Assembly: GCF_963678635.1 (NCBI RefSeq)
Contig: NC_087067.1
Span: forward strand, 57,452,388 to 57,516,387
DNA length: 64,000 nt
Direction of reading: 5' to 3'
DNA from: Symsagittifera roscoffensis
Taxonomy: Eukaryota > Xenacoelomorpha > Acoela > Convolutidae
Shown: piece after piece, positions 11,222 through 21,539 of the stretch
How the letters are laid out: each line of letters starts with the position of its first letter
How positions within the stretch are numbered: the stretch's first letter is position 1
The notes under the pieces: model-generated
What the model saw: the letters and a program-made list of their open reading frames with translations, nothing else
Told to the model about the DNA's origin: nothing
Database searches by the model: none
Position numbers and translations under genes: made by a program

Positions 11222-11644
11222 CTGAAAGAATTCAGATCAGTCAACTAAGTTCACACCCAAAACAATTTTTTAAAGGAAATCGACCTCCTTTTGATGATTT
11301 GGTACCAAATCGTTCAATAAATCAACGTGCTTATCTATAAAAATAGAATAAAGACTATTCAAATTGTTCACTTCAAGAATTTCAAGTTATAAACATTTGA
11401 AAAAAATCTTCCGTAAAATCTAACAGACGCCAGTTTTACCAATAAACAGCAACTAGAAACTAATAGAAACATGTTTTCAAAATTCTGTAACTAGCTACTT
11501 TTTTTGGGGGGATGTATATATTTAGGCAGGTGAGCGTGCATAACATCAAGCGAATTCATTGTTTGATAAGAGTCAGGAACAAAAAACTTCAGGTCAAACG
11601 AGATTTTGAATGTACAAGAAAACATCAATCAAACTTCTACAAAC

Positions 11645-11874
11645 CGTCTCCAGCTAAAGCAGTGCACAACCCATTGTTCTTGCACGTGTCTTTATTCATA
11701 CACACGTCATTTGTCTCGTTGCAGAACTTCCCCTTGAATCCGTCTTTGCATCTACACTCAGAAGTGTCTGCAATCCACGACTCCTTGGCTACGCTCTTAA
11801 CGCAGTCTAGAGTCCCCAAGGGGTCACATTGGGCCAATTTTGGGTCACACAAGTTCAAAGCAGCAGAACAGTCG
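11645..11874 (-). CDS. notch: Exon: two EGF-like repeats
   Basis: 230 bp, phase 2 in, phase 1 out. It begins DCSAALNLC and contains an EGF closing GFKGKFC, then most of another (DVCMNKDTCKNNGLC). Acceptor TTTTTTTCAG|C, donor GACG|GTTTGT. Confidence 0.82.
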
Positions 11875-12206
11875 CTGAAAAAAAGTTCGTTCAGCATAAT
11901 AGGATAAAATGTATGTTTTTGTTGTTCTAAGGACCAGGGACGAATCCAAGATATTTGGTTGGAGGGGAAGGGCGCATTTTTAAACCTTAGGAAAATCTAC
12001 TTTTTTGAAGTATCCAAAATGACTTGAAAAGCTTGCCCAAAATATCAAAGAGGGCTTATTTGTGAAAAAAATCTGGGCTACCGGAGAAAAATTGAAAAAA
12101 TATAAAACAAAAAGTTCATTTGATCTGATTCGATTCTGTCGAATCTTTAGAAGCAAAATAAACTCGTACATCATCAATAAATAATCCTTAAATAACAAAC
12201 ACTTAC

Positions 12207-12518
12207 TAATCCCCCTTCTTTCCAACTGCGCAGTGACATTTGGACCCCAAGGCAGTCATGTTACAAGTAGATCCATATGCCCCCCGTCGTCCATGCCCAC
12301 ACCTCTCATTCGGACACCACTCGTTTGTCTGGACCTCAGGAGCCGAGAGATCCAGGGCACATTCCGATTCCAAAGGGGCAGCCAGAGATAGGCAGAGGAA
12401 AAGTGAGTTGATGGGGTTCTTTTCAGCTAGTGGGCTGCATTTTAGGTCTTTGTTTTGAGGACATCGCGGGGTGATGTGGTCGCATTTGGTCCCCGAGAAG
12501 CCATCGAAACATTCGCAC
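12207..12518 (-). CDS. notch: Exon: EGF end plus Cys-rich divergent EGF region
   Basis: 312 bp, phase 2-2, with acceptor AATTTAG|G and a strong donor TTA|GTAAGT. After CECFDGFSGTKC there is a long cysteine-containing stretch (about 80 residues, with a hydrophobic LFLCLSLAAPL patch) that fits no single EGF spacing, then CHCAVGKKGDY. The exon is open only on the minus strand in this frame. A diverged or inserted EGF loop is likely. Confidence 0.75.
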
Positions 12519-12778
12519 CTAAATTATATCGTCACATTTTATGCAAGATTTAACAGAACTTAAATAGATTTAGTTTTAATAGAACTTGAATAGATTGAAC
12601 AGAGTTTTGAAATAAAGCCGGTGAACATATACAATACAATTTTTGAAAGTCTCAATATCCTACGCAAAAACCATGTTGCGGTACACCGAATAACGAAAAC
12701 AGAGCGGATGTTTTAACACATTTTACTGCTTTGAAAGATTGAGAATCTTCAAAAGCGCAAGTTAAATTAATGACGAAC

Positions 12779-13158
12779 CTGTAGCTGTCTTTTTCATTCA
12801 CACACGTGCCATATTTGCACACACTTGCTCCTTCGATGCTGCAAAAATCATCAACTCTTTCGCAAAACTGTCCACTGAAACCTTCGGGACACTTGCACTC
12901 AAAACCGAATTCGTCTTCAGCTAAATCACCATCGGCTTTGATTTTATCGACACAAGTGCCACCGTTATCGCATATTTTGCTGCCTGATATTTGTGAGTAG
13001 AGTTTACACGTGTATAAGGACCGGTCTTCTACGTCTGGCTTGGAGCAATCATGTCCAGTCATGCCCTGGTGGCATTTGCACTTTAACTGTCCAGGGGATT
13101 CCACGATACAGGATCCTCTATGCTTGCAAAAGCTGTCCGGACATGTTTGCTCAACAAT
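12779..13158 (-). CDS. notch: Exon: three EGF-like repeats
   Basis: 380 bp, phase 0 in, phase 2 out. Repeats: TCPDSFC...GMTGHDC, a long-loop repeat starting CKLYSQ (loop KIKADGDLAEDEFG) ending GFSGQFC, and DDFCSIEGASVC...CVNEKDSY. Acceptor CTGTTTAG|ATT. Donor ACAG|GTTCGT is weak, but joining to 12518 gives SYRCECFDG, an exact EGF continuation. Confidence 0.8.
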
Positions 13159-13507
13159 CTAAACAGAAGCACCTGTCAGAAGAAAAAATAACACAAAAAT
13201 ATCCATCTAATCAGTAAATCTTGAAACTCTGCAAAAACTCCTGTCAGCACAAATGCTAATACAGTGGCTATACAAAAAGACCCAAATTACACAGTTAGAG
13301 TAACAGAACAGTCCTTTCAAGAGCGATTACAGAAAACCCAGGAGAGGTTTATAGCAAATTTTTCCTCAGATACATTTTTAACCCTTGATTTCTTCTTGAT
13401 TAATACAACTTGATTAATATTCTATCCTTGTTGAAAAAAAACAAAAACAAATTGATTGAAATGTTATTGGATGATCTTTACTTCAATTTGATCAGGCAGC
13501 AAATTAC

Positions 13508-14148
13508 CTCGCATCGTTCTCCAATGAAACCTTCGCGGCAATGACATTGCACGCCAAAAACGAAGAAGTCAGTTTCATTGACCACTCGTGACCTCGAGCC
13601 CAAGTGACCAGCTCCATTCACAGGTAGAGGGGTACAATATCCCCCATTTTCACACACATTAACATCTAGTACACCATTTTCTAGAATAAAATCTGACTCT
13701 CCGTAAACAATTTGTTTACTCAAACAGGGGTTCACGGCATACTGGCATCTACTGCCGTAGAAACCCGGTTTACAAAAACAGTCAACCACAAACTCTCCGT
13801 TTTGCAGTTCCGATTTACATTTTTGAGTAGTTTGTTTTGCGCAATACGAGAAGCTGAAGTTTGACTGCTCCCAAGTTGTGTTGCAGGGATCCAATAGTTT
13901 ATCGCAATTCTTCCCTTCGTAACCAAACTCGCATTTACACTCGTAGCTGTTAAGTCGATCGATACATTGACCTCCGTTGACACAAGGATTTGACGTCTCG
14001 ATTCTGGATCCATTCTCTGCTTTTATTTCGTGAATTTGTTCACACTCGTTTATTTCGTCCGAGCAGTCGTGTCCTTGGAAGCCAGGCAGACAAACGCAGA
14101 AGTACTCATCCACGCCATTAAGACACTCGGCGCCGTTTTTACAAGGGT
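13508..14148 (-). CDS. notch: Large exon: four EGF-like repeats
   Basis: 641 bp, phase 1 in, phase 0 out. It starts [19 protein letters not shown] and runs through EGF repeats starting INECEQ, DPCNTTW and NPCLSKQ, ending GFIGERCE. Two repeats have unusually long inter-cysteine loops. Acceptor CTTTTTAG, donor CGAG|GTAATT. Its first 488 bp are present again at 15996-16483 in a tandem duplication; only this copy keeps the donor, so it is the likely functional one. Confidence 0.85.
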
Positions 14149-14547
14149 CTAAAAAGCTAGTATTTAAAAAACTGCGTCATTTAAAGACTACGTATCGGGG
14201 CGAGGTTTAGATTGATACTTATAACCGATTGAAGTAAAATTTGGCGAATCTGCACAATTCTCTTAAAAAACTGTTATTTTGATCAACGAAAATTGTATTA
14301 GAAAAAGCGTCTCTGATAAGTCCAACAGCAAAAATTACTTTTTTTAAAGAATTATTCAATAGTAGCATAGAGCTCGAACAAGATCAAGTTGCGTCTTAAC
14401 AATAAGTAATATGAAAAATAACTACAGCCTCAGGACTAGCAGTTTTCAAGTGATGAAATGAACGGACTTTTTAACCTTTCTGCCATTTTTTCTACAACTT
14501 ATAGATTCACGTTTACATGTTGACATAAGATGGATGAAATTGTTTTT

Positions 14548-15055
14548 TAGAATATAGCCGGATAAAAAAAACGTAAAGGATTTCAAGGAGTCGTTTGGCC
14601 GATTAAATAGAGGGCGTCAGAGAGGTGTTCTTAATCCCAAAAACAGCAGAAGCACTTACACACTTCGGACTTGAAGTATTCATTGGCAATCTAAGGCATT
14701 GAGCAAGGCCCTCATAAAAGTTTCAATTCACAAAAAATGTAATCTAAAAAACTACTCAACTACGAAATAACAACTTATTTAAATTTTGGCATTTTAATTA
14801 ATAAATAGCTGCATTTTCAGTCAATTTCTACCAGATAGCTTAAAATTTTTAGTTCGTTCCTTCTGAAGCGAAATCTATATTAGTGCCTGGCTTAGATCCT
14901 TAGCTTTCCAACTATAAAGTTAAGCCCAAAATTTGAAAATGCTTTTGCTGTTTACGGGGATTTTTCGGAACTTAGAACACCTCTCTGATGCTCTCCAGTT
15001 AAATGCCCAAAAAACACCTTAAAAACTTTTTACGGCTTTTTATTCGGCTATATTT
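14548..15055. mobile_element. MITE with ~90-bp imperfect inverted ends (TAGAATATAGCC)
   Basis: About 508 bp. Left arm TAGAATATAGCCGGATAAA ... GTCAGAGAGGTGTTCT; right arm is the reverse complement with some mismatches (AGAACACCTCTCTGATGC ... CGGCTATATTTA). No ORF. A second copy lies at 16876-17383 in duplication A. Confidence 0.72.
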
Positions 15056-15369
15056 AGAAAACATTTTCATCTATTATGTCAGAAACGTGGGGAAAAACTG
15101 TTTTTTCTTTCACAAGAAAATTAAAAGTTGTAATTTCTGTCTCATGACTGTAGTTAAAACTAGATTTTATTTAAGTGGAACCAGTGCAATTTACTAAAAT
15201 TCAGACAAAAGCGTCAATTTTCTTTTTTTATTGCAGCTTCAGTGTTGCGAAGATCCACTCAGAGGTGATGCAAAACTTCGCAACAATTTCGATACAACGT
15301 AAGCATAGCATTGCTAGCTGGCAATCAGAAGGGCAGAAATTAGCCAAAAAAATGATAATAATGAAGAAT

Positions 15370-15420
15370 TTCATACGTTTGTCTCAACTGTCAGTCGAGA
15401 CAAACGTATATGAAATTTTA
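15370..15420. repeat. Short hairpin in duplication A
   Basis: Arms ATTTCATACGTTTGTCTC and its reverse complement GAGACAAACGTATATGAAAT surround an AACTGTCAGTC loop; also in copy 2 at about 17694-17745, where one arm has changed. Confidence 0.7.
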
Positions 15421-15862
15421 TGTAGATTTCAATATACTTTTCAACTTAGTGATTTTTACCCTTATTCTGATCTACAGCATGCGATGCTATATTTGAACAG
15501 ATTGCAAACACAGAGACGAGCGGAGCTTCCTGCCACTTGCGATACCACACAAGCTTAGCATTTCAAGCTATCAAAAAATGGAAAAACCCAACTACAGAAA
15601 TTTCAGTCTGGAATAATGTTTTAATTGAGGAAAAAACGTCTAAAAATAAAGTCTAAAAAAAATTTCATTTGATCTTCAAAAACATTTATCGGGCGGTAAC
15701 TAAGCCACAGAAAGCGGGATTAACATTTGAGCCGAAAGCAAAAAAAAAATGCCGTTATGAAAAAGTTCAAACTTCGAAATTCATAAGTTTTACCCTTTGT
15801 AAACAAAAAAACCACAAGACTGCTCGTATCAGAGCGAAACCCTGAATCTTCCAACTGCCCTT

Positions 15863-15995
15863 TAGGGTTTATGGAGCGGTAATAACAATAAAAAGTTAAA
15901 TGTAATAAAACAAAATGAAAAACTGGAAAATTTTTATGAAAAATCATCCACCCACACGCCATATACAGTACATAAGGATCGATTTCTCTCCTTGT
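15863..15995. repeat. Interspersed repeat fragment at the duplication A junction
   Basis: This 133-bp spacer matches the repeat at about 36150-36300 (shared GGAGC-GTAATAAC and CCACACGCCATATACAGTAC blocks). It therefore belongs to a dispersed family, also seen at about 24560-24990, whose right end is shared with the GTTCCG MITE. Confidence 0.65.
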
Positions 15996-16483
15996 AACAT
16001 CTAGTACACCATTTTCTAGAATAATATCAGACTCTCCGTAAACAATTTGTTTACTCAAACAGGGGTTCACGGCATACTGGCATCTACTGCCGTAGAAACC
16101 CGGTTTACAAAGACACTCAACCACAAACTCTCCGTTTTGCAGTTCCGATTTACATTTTTGAGTAGTTTGTTTTGCGCAATACGAGAAGCTGAAGTTTGAC
16201 TGCTCCCAAGTTGTGTTGCAGGGATCCAATAGTTTATCGCAATTCTTCCCTTCGTAACCAAACTCGCATTTACACTCGTAGCTGTTAAGTCGATCGATAC
16301 ATTGACCTCCGTTGACACAAGGATTTGACGTCTCGATTCTGGATCCATTCTCTGCTTTTATTTCGTGAATTTGTTCACACTCGTTTATTTCGTCCGAGCA
16401 GTCGTGTCCTTGGAAGCCAGGCAGACAAACGCAGAAGTACTCATCCACGCCATTAAGACACTCGGCGCCGTTTTTACAAGGGT
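15996..16483 (-). pseudogene. Truncated tandem copy of the four-EGF exon
   Basis: Near-identical copy of 13661-14148 with the same acceptor (CTTTTTAG) and an open frame, but it breaks off at position 15996 after ENGVLDV and runs into repeat sequence, losing the fourth repeat and the donor. Differences include Asp-Cys-Phe to Glu-Cys-Leu. If its acceptor were used, translation would continue about 90 codons into non-EGF sequence. A haplotype artefact of assembly is possible. Confidence 0.8.
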
Positions 16484-16875
16484 CTAAAAAGCTAGTATTT
16501 AAAAAACTGCGTCATTTAAAGACTACGTATCGGGGCGAGGTTTAGATTGATACTTATAACCGATTGAAGTAAAATTTGGCGAATCTGCACAATTCTCTTA
16601 AAAAACTGTTATTTTGATCAACGAAAATTGTATTAGAAAAAGCGTCTCTGATAAGTCCAACAGCAAAAATTACTTTTTTTAAAGAATTATTCAATAGTAG
16701 CATAGAGCTCGAACAAGATCAAGTTGCGTCTTAACAATAAGTAATATGAAAAATAACTACAGCCTCAGGACTAGCAGTTTTCAAGTGATGAAATGAACGG
16801 ACTTTTTAACCTTTCTGCCATTTTTTCTACAACTTATAGATTCACGTTTACATAAGATGGATGAAATTGTTTTTT

Positions 16876-17383
16876 TAGAATATAGCCGGATAAAAAAAAC
16901 GTAAAGGATTTCAAGGAGTCGTTTGGCCGATTAAATAGAGGGCGTCAGAGAGGTGTTCTTAATCCCAAAAATAGCAGAAGCACGTAAACACTTCGGACTT
17001 GAAGTATTCATTGGCAATCTAAGGCATTGAGCAAGGCCCTCATAAAAGTTTCAATTCACGAAAAATGTAATCTAAAAAACTACTCAACTACGAAATAACA
17101 ACTTATTTAAATTTTGGCAATTTAATTAATAAATAGCTGCATTTTCAGTCAATTTCTACCAGATAGCTTAAAATTTTTAGTTCGTTCCTTCTGAAGCGAA
17201 ATCTATATTAGTGCCTGGCTAAGATCGTTAGCTTTCCAACTATAAAGTTAAGCCCAAAATTTGAAAATGCTTTTGCTGTTTACGGGGATTTTTCGGAACT
17301 TAGAACACCTCTCTGATGCTCTCCAGTTAAATGCCCAAAAAACACCTTAAAAACTTTTTACGGCTTTTTATTCGGCTATATTT
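16876..17383. mobile_element. Duplicated copy of the TAGAATATAGCC MITE
   Basis: Second copy of 14548-15055, carried by segmental duplication A; same arms with few substitutions. Confidence 0.7.
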
Positions 17384-18198
17384 AGAAAACATTTTCATCT
17401 ATTATGTCAGAAACGTGGGGAAAAACTGTTTTTTCTTTCACAAGAAAATTAAAAGTTGTAATTTCTGTCTCATGACTGTAGTTAAAACTAGATTTTATTT
17501 AAGTGGAACCAGTTCAATTTACTAAAATTCAGACAAAAGCGTCAATTTCCTTTTTATTGCAGCTTCAGTGTTGCGAAGATCCACTCAGAGGTGATGCAAA
17601 ACTTCGCAACAATTTCGATACAACGTAAGCATAGCATTGCTAGCTGGCAATCAGAAGGGCAGAAATCAGCCAAAAAAATGATAATAATGAAGAATTTCAT
17701 ACGTTTGTCTCGACTGTCAGTCGAGACAAACGTAAATGAAACTTTATGTAGATTTCAAAATACTTTTCAACTTAGTGATTTTTACCCTTATTCTGATCTA
17801 CAGCATGCGATGCTATATTTGAACAGATTGCAAACACAGAGACGAGCGGAGCTTCCTGCCACTTGCGATACCACACAAGCTTAGCATTTCAAGCTATCAA
17901 AAAATGGAAAAACCCAACTACAGAAATTTCAGTCTGGAATAATGTTTTAATTGAGGAAAAAACGTCTAAAAATAAAGTCTAAAAAAATTTCATTTGATCT
18001 TCAAAAACATTTATCGGGCGGTAACTAAGCCACAGAAAGCGGGATTAACATTTGAGCCGAAAGCAAAAAAAAAATGCCGTTATGAAAAAGTTCAAACTTC
18101 GAAATTCATAAGTTTTACCCTTTGTAAACAAAAAAAACAACAAGACTGCTCGTATCAGAGCGAAACCCTGAATCTTCCAACTGCCCTTATCCCCCCGT

Positions 18199-18311
18199 AT
18201 GTCGTATCCCCCCCGTACCAGACTGAGTAGGGTCTGTCTCCTCACTTCGGGTTCCCTGTTCTTCAAAACTAACATGGCAGAGGTAGTATTATCCGCACCA
18301 GCCACCAACAC
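18199..18311 (-). pseudogene. Truncated copy of the first ankyrin exon
   Basis: 113 of the 136 bp of the ankyrin exon 1847-1982, keeping its acceptor but missing the last 23 bp and donor. It sits in the intron between EGF exons 20521 and 14148, same orientation. Differences from the parent include Asp to Glu (KNRDPEV to KNREPEV). Inclusion in the mRNA would put ankyrin sequence in the extracellular part, so it is presumably not spliced in. Confidence 0.82.
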
Positions 18312-18668
18312 CTGAAACACATATTGAACATATATAAATAGAAACATAGCCAACAGACAGTTGGAAAAGAGTCAAGGAACGCAAGGAAACAGAAAACACT
18401 GAGTTTCGAGTTTCAAAAACAAACCTGTGAACTTAAAGCACTTTGAATTTCAAGAACAATAATTGATTGAAACCTTTTGATAATTAAAATTAACTCCATT
18501 TGAGAAAACGAGATTGTCTGAAAATTAATATCCACTTTTGAAGTTAAAAGGTCGATCACGTTTTTCGGGGCTTTTGCACTCTTGCTGATCGATAGTGAAG
18601 TTTGCCTTCCTTTTACACAGATCCGAAGCAGCGCTTCGCAAACGAAAGCGCGAAAACGGCAAAAATGA

Positions 18669-19585
18669 CCCGGGTTGACTAAAAATGCTAGTCATACAAT
18701 TTTCATATATGGAAAAATGCTTATCATACAATTTCCATGCAATTATATAGGTACAAAACATTGCATGAAAGGTCTATGATTAGTATTTTTTCATATATGG
18801 AAATTGTATGACAAGCAATTTCCCATAAAACAAAAATATTGATTTTTTATATTTTAACTTCGCAAAATTTTTTGGTTGTGTTCGTAACCGCACACAAATG
18901 ACATTAACCTTAGTTACTCAAACGTAGTAACCAAAGGTTTGGCCGTCTCGCATAAAAATGCATTGGAAACGGCCTGAAAAGTTTTAATTGTCTCACACAA
19001 ATGATATAACGAAAGTAACGAACTTTTAAATGTAGGCAAAAATTTTCAAAGAATATTATTTCCATAATTTGAAATTTATATTACCAGACATTGATCAAGG
19101 CATACAAAAACGTTTCATACAAAAGAAAGAGGAATTTTGAGCGTTTTTAAAAAAGTTATGAACAGAAAAGGAAAAAAAATCCAATATTTATATATCCAAG
19201 ACTACGTTATACACACAAAAAATTAAACTTTGCATGCAAAATTTTTTTTTCGAAAAAGTTTGTTGGAGTACGAAAATCAATTTGCGGTTGAAAAAAAAAT
19301 ACAAAAAAGTTTTGGGGGCAATTCCAAAAATACTTTTGTCGTCGCCCTCAAAAAAAATGCTAGTCATACATTTTCCATATATGGAAATTGTATGATTAGC
19401 ATTTTTTTTTGACAAAATGTTTTTTAGCACGAATTTTATGCCAAAACAAGAGAAAAGTTGATCGAAAATTCAATGACACCATTTAAGCAAAATGTATGAA
19501 ATTTGTATGACTAGTATTTTTTCATAGACTTAATTTATGGAATTGTATGATTAGCATATTTGGTCTATTGAGGTCAACCCCCGGG
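18669..19585. mobile_element. Duplicated copy of the CCCGGG-ended MITE
   Basis: Same element as 2340-3264, carried by duplication B; same termini and central palindrome (about 19350-19405). Confidence 0.7.
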
Positions 19586-19913
19586 ATAGCTGTAAAAATG
19601 AAATAAGAAAAGACAAGGTACGAATAAACCTTGAAACTTTTGCTGTGGCAGATTTAAACCCAAGACCAGGAAATTTGGAGTCCTTTGTCCTCGCATCTGC
19701 ACCACAGGCCCATGAAAAATTCCAATAAAACAGCTATAGATGCTAATAAATCGCAATGCTATTCAGCAAAAATGACAACAATATGAACTTAAGTCACACT
19801 ACTTATTCGCGCAATAAATTGGAAACTATAAAGCCGAACTGAGTATAAATTATGCATTTCAAAAATCTGGCGAAACAAATTGTATTAGAAAATTTCTGAA
19901 CTTGAGCTGTTTC

Positions 19914-20346
19914 CTTGTTCCGACTTTCGTACCGAAAGTAACGGAATAATTGTGCTCGGGGTGGGTTTTTTTCTTCAGACAATATTCGACTTTTTAACTA
20001 GCCATTTTTGACAAAAAAATTTTTTCATCACTCAAAAGTTTTTTTTTCAAATTTCATTTTGTTTTCTTACATTTAATTTTTGAATTTTATTACTGCTCCA
20101 TAAACCTTAAACGTCAGTCGGAACATTCAAAGCTTCAAAATGCCATTCTTTAAACCCCCATACCTTTACGAAAAATGATCACAGGTGAAAAATCTTTTCA
20201 AATTTGAGCTCAAGACAACAATACCTTTCGAATGATACAAAAAATTCTGTCAAAAATGGCCAGTTAAAAAGTCGAAATTTGTCTGAAGAAAAAAAAACCA
20301 CCCCGAACACAATTATTCCGTTACTTTCGTATCGAAAGCCGGAACA
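19914..20346. mobile_element. Duplicated copy of the GTTCCG-ended MITE
   Basis: Copy of 3593-4005 inside duplication B, with its right arm somewhat different (CGTATCGAAAGCCGGAACA), so the two right ends diverged or were converted. Confidence 0.7.
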
Positions 20347-20520
20347 AAAATATATTTTTCCTTCAAGAGACGCAAAATTTGCGCACTAAGCTGGTTTTTA
20401 AGATAAGTTCTTTCGGTAGAAAAGTCTAATTCCCGGTTACAAGTCACCGGCTCTCGCAAGTAAAATAAAACTTTCGACATGTGCAGCTATGTTTTTTGAA
20501 CTCAAAATAGCAAAACTTAC

Positions 20521-20574
20521 TGTTATCGCAGCTTCGGTAGTCATGATACTCCTCAATCTCACCGCACCGTTTTC
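20521..20574 (-). CDS. notch: 54-nt micro-exon joining two EGF repeats
   Basis: 54 bp, phase 1-1, 18 codons. Acceptor CGTTTCAG|GA, donor AACA|GTAAGT. It supplies the last cysteine of one EGF (KRC) and the first of the next (RSC), with the linker GEIEEYHDY between. Joined to the exon at 14148 (or its duplicate at 16483) it forms a regular EGF with C-x4-C-x5-C spacing (SCDNNPC). Its splice sites are strong for its size. Confidence 0.72.
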
Positions 20575-20802
20575 CTGAAACGCAAAAAAAATAACAATTG
20601 GAAAAACTGAAATGGCAGTTACGTCAACTTTAAGCTGCGTTCATTTACCAGTAAGCGTAGAAGAAATACCCGAGTGTCAATAAATCTTATTAGAAGGCTA
20701 AGTGCTTATAATTGTGAAAAACCCAATTTTTTTCAAGCGAATCTTTGTTTTCATTAGTTATCGAAACTTTGCACCCCAGTATTAGAACGTCCAAATTTGA
20801 AC

Positions 20803-20922
20803 CTTGTGGGCAGACGCATTTTCCGAAATGGGTGATTGGGTCTTCAATGCAGTCCTCGCCTCTTTTGCACAACGTGTTGCTGCTACATCGCTTGTCTTCC
20901 TCGCAGTAGCTTCCGTTGAAGC
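20803..20922 (-). CDS. notch: Exon: EGF-like repeat
   Basis: 120 bp, phase 1-1. FNGSYC closes the previous EGF; the new repeat is KRCSSNTLC...GEDC...KCVCPQG. Acceptor TCTCTTAG. The donor CAAG|GTTCAA is weak; it is chosen because it keeps phase and lets KRC of the next exon complete the EGF. Confidence 0.7.
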
Positions 20923-20959
20923 CTAAGAGACAATTAATTTTGACCAACAATGAAAAATA

Positions 20960-21204
20960 TGGAAAACAAGAATCTTCAATTGGTCTAACAGTTGCACAAA
21001 ATTCTCCCTTATTTATCTAAGTTGAAAAATAAAACACGGAAAGCTGCACTTCGCAAACGGATTTTAAGGCTTTTTGATTTTTCAAGTCATATTTCTGATG
21101 CTTATTTTCGTATTTTCTTGCATTAAGGCTTTTTGTCGGTATTTACATGTAAGAAAATACGAAATTGAAATAAGAATCAAAATTATGACTTGAAAAATCA
21201 AATT
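20960..21204. repeat. Intronic inverted repeat
   Basis: Arms at about 21073-21122 and 21150-21204 (TTTGATTTTTCAAGTCAT and its complement; CGTATTTTCTT and AAGAAAATACG) form a long imperfect hairpin. No coding potential; possibly a small foldback element. Confidence 0.6.
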
Positions 21205-21539
21205 CATACACTGAAGATCAAGTTTATCGCCTTCCTCTTCTCAGTCGAATAAGTTTATGACTACACCAAATATTCCAAAAGTTTCACTGAAGCTTTAGTA
21301 ACAAATACCAGGCAGCATTAATTTTTTTTGATGCTGTACTGAATCCTCAACTAAGTTCTTCTGAGAAAGCTAAAACCAATGGGAATAATGATCCAGGCAG
21401 GTTGACCAGTATCAATGAAGGCAAGGAAATGGAATAAACTAGCAAACCTGCATCCAATAATCAATTGGCTCGCTAGAAATTAGTTGTGTTCTAATCAAGC
21501 CAGCTATCCCAGTAAAGAAACTTCAAACAATTTCAAATT

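Larger units (their letters stand above)
13661..15862. repeat. Segmental duplication A, copy 1
   Basis: 2.2 kb, near-identical to 15996-18188 (offset 2335 falling to 2326 through small indels). It includes most of the four-EGF exon, its upstream intron and a ~508-bp MITE. Beyond 15862 copy 1 continues into a repeat (to 15995) that copy 2 lacks. Confidence 0.92.
15996..18188. repeat. Segmental duplication A, copy 2
   Basis: Second copy of 13661-15862 in direct tandem, separated by 133 bp of interspersed repeat. It ends at 18188 where it is fused, through about 10 C-rich bases, to duplication B. Confidence 0.92.
18199..20345. repeat. Segmental duplication B, daughter copy
   Basis: Copy of 1870-4000 lying in the EGF half of the gene, same orientation. 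Near-identical with scattered substitutions and homopolymer indels. Its right end is at the terminus of a MITE (about 20346), suggesting that repeat sequence took part in the rearrangement. Confidence 0.9.

Noticed and set aside
13732-14013. 93-codon alternative ORF in the EGF exon (repeated at 16067)
   Set aside because: Out-of-frame shadow of the EGF frame; duplicated only because the exon is.
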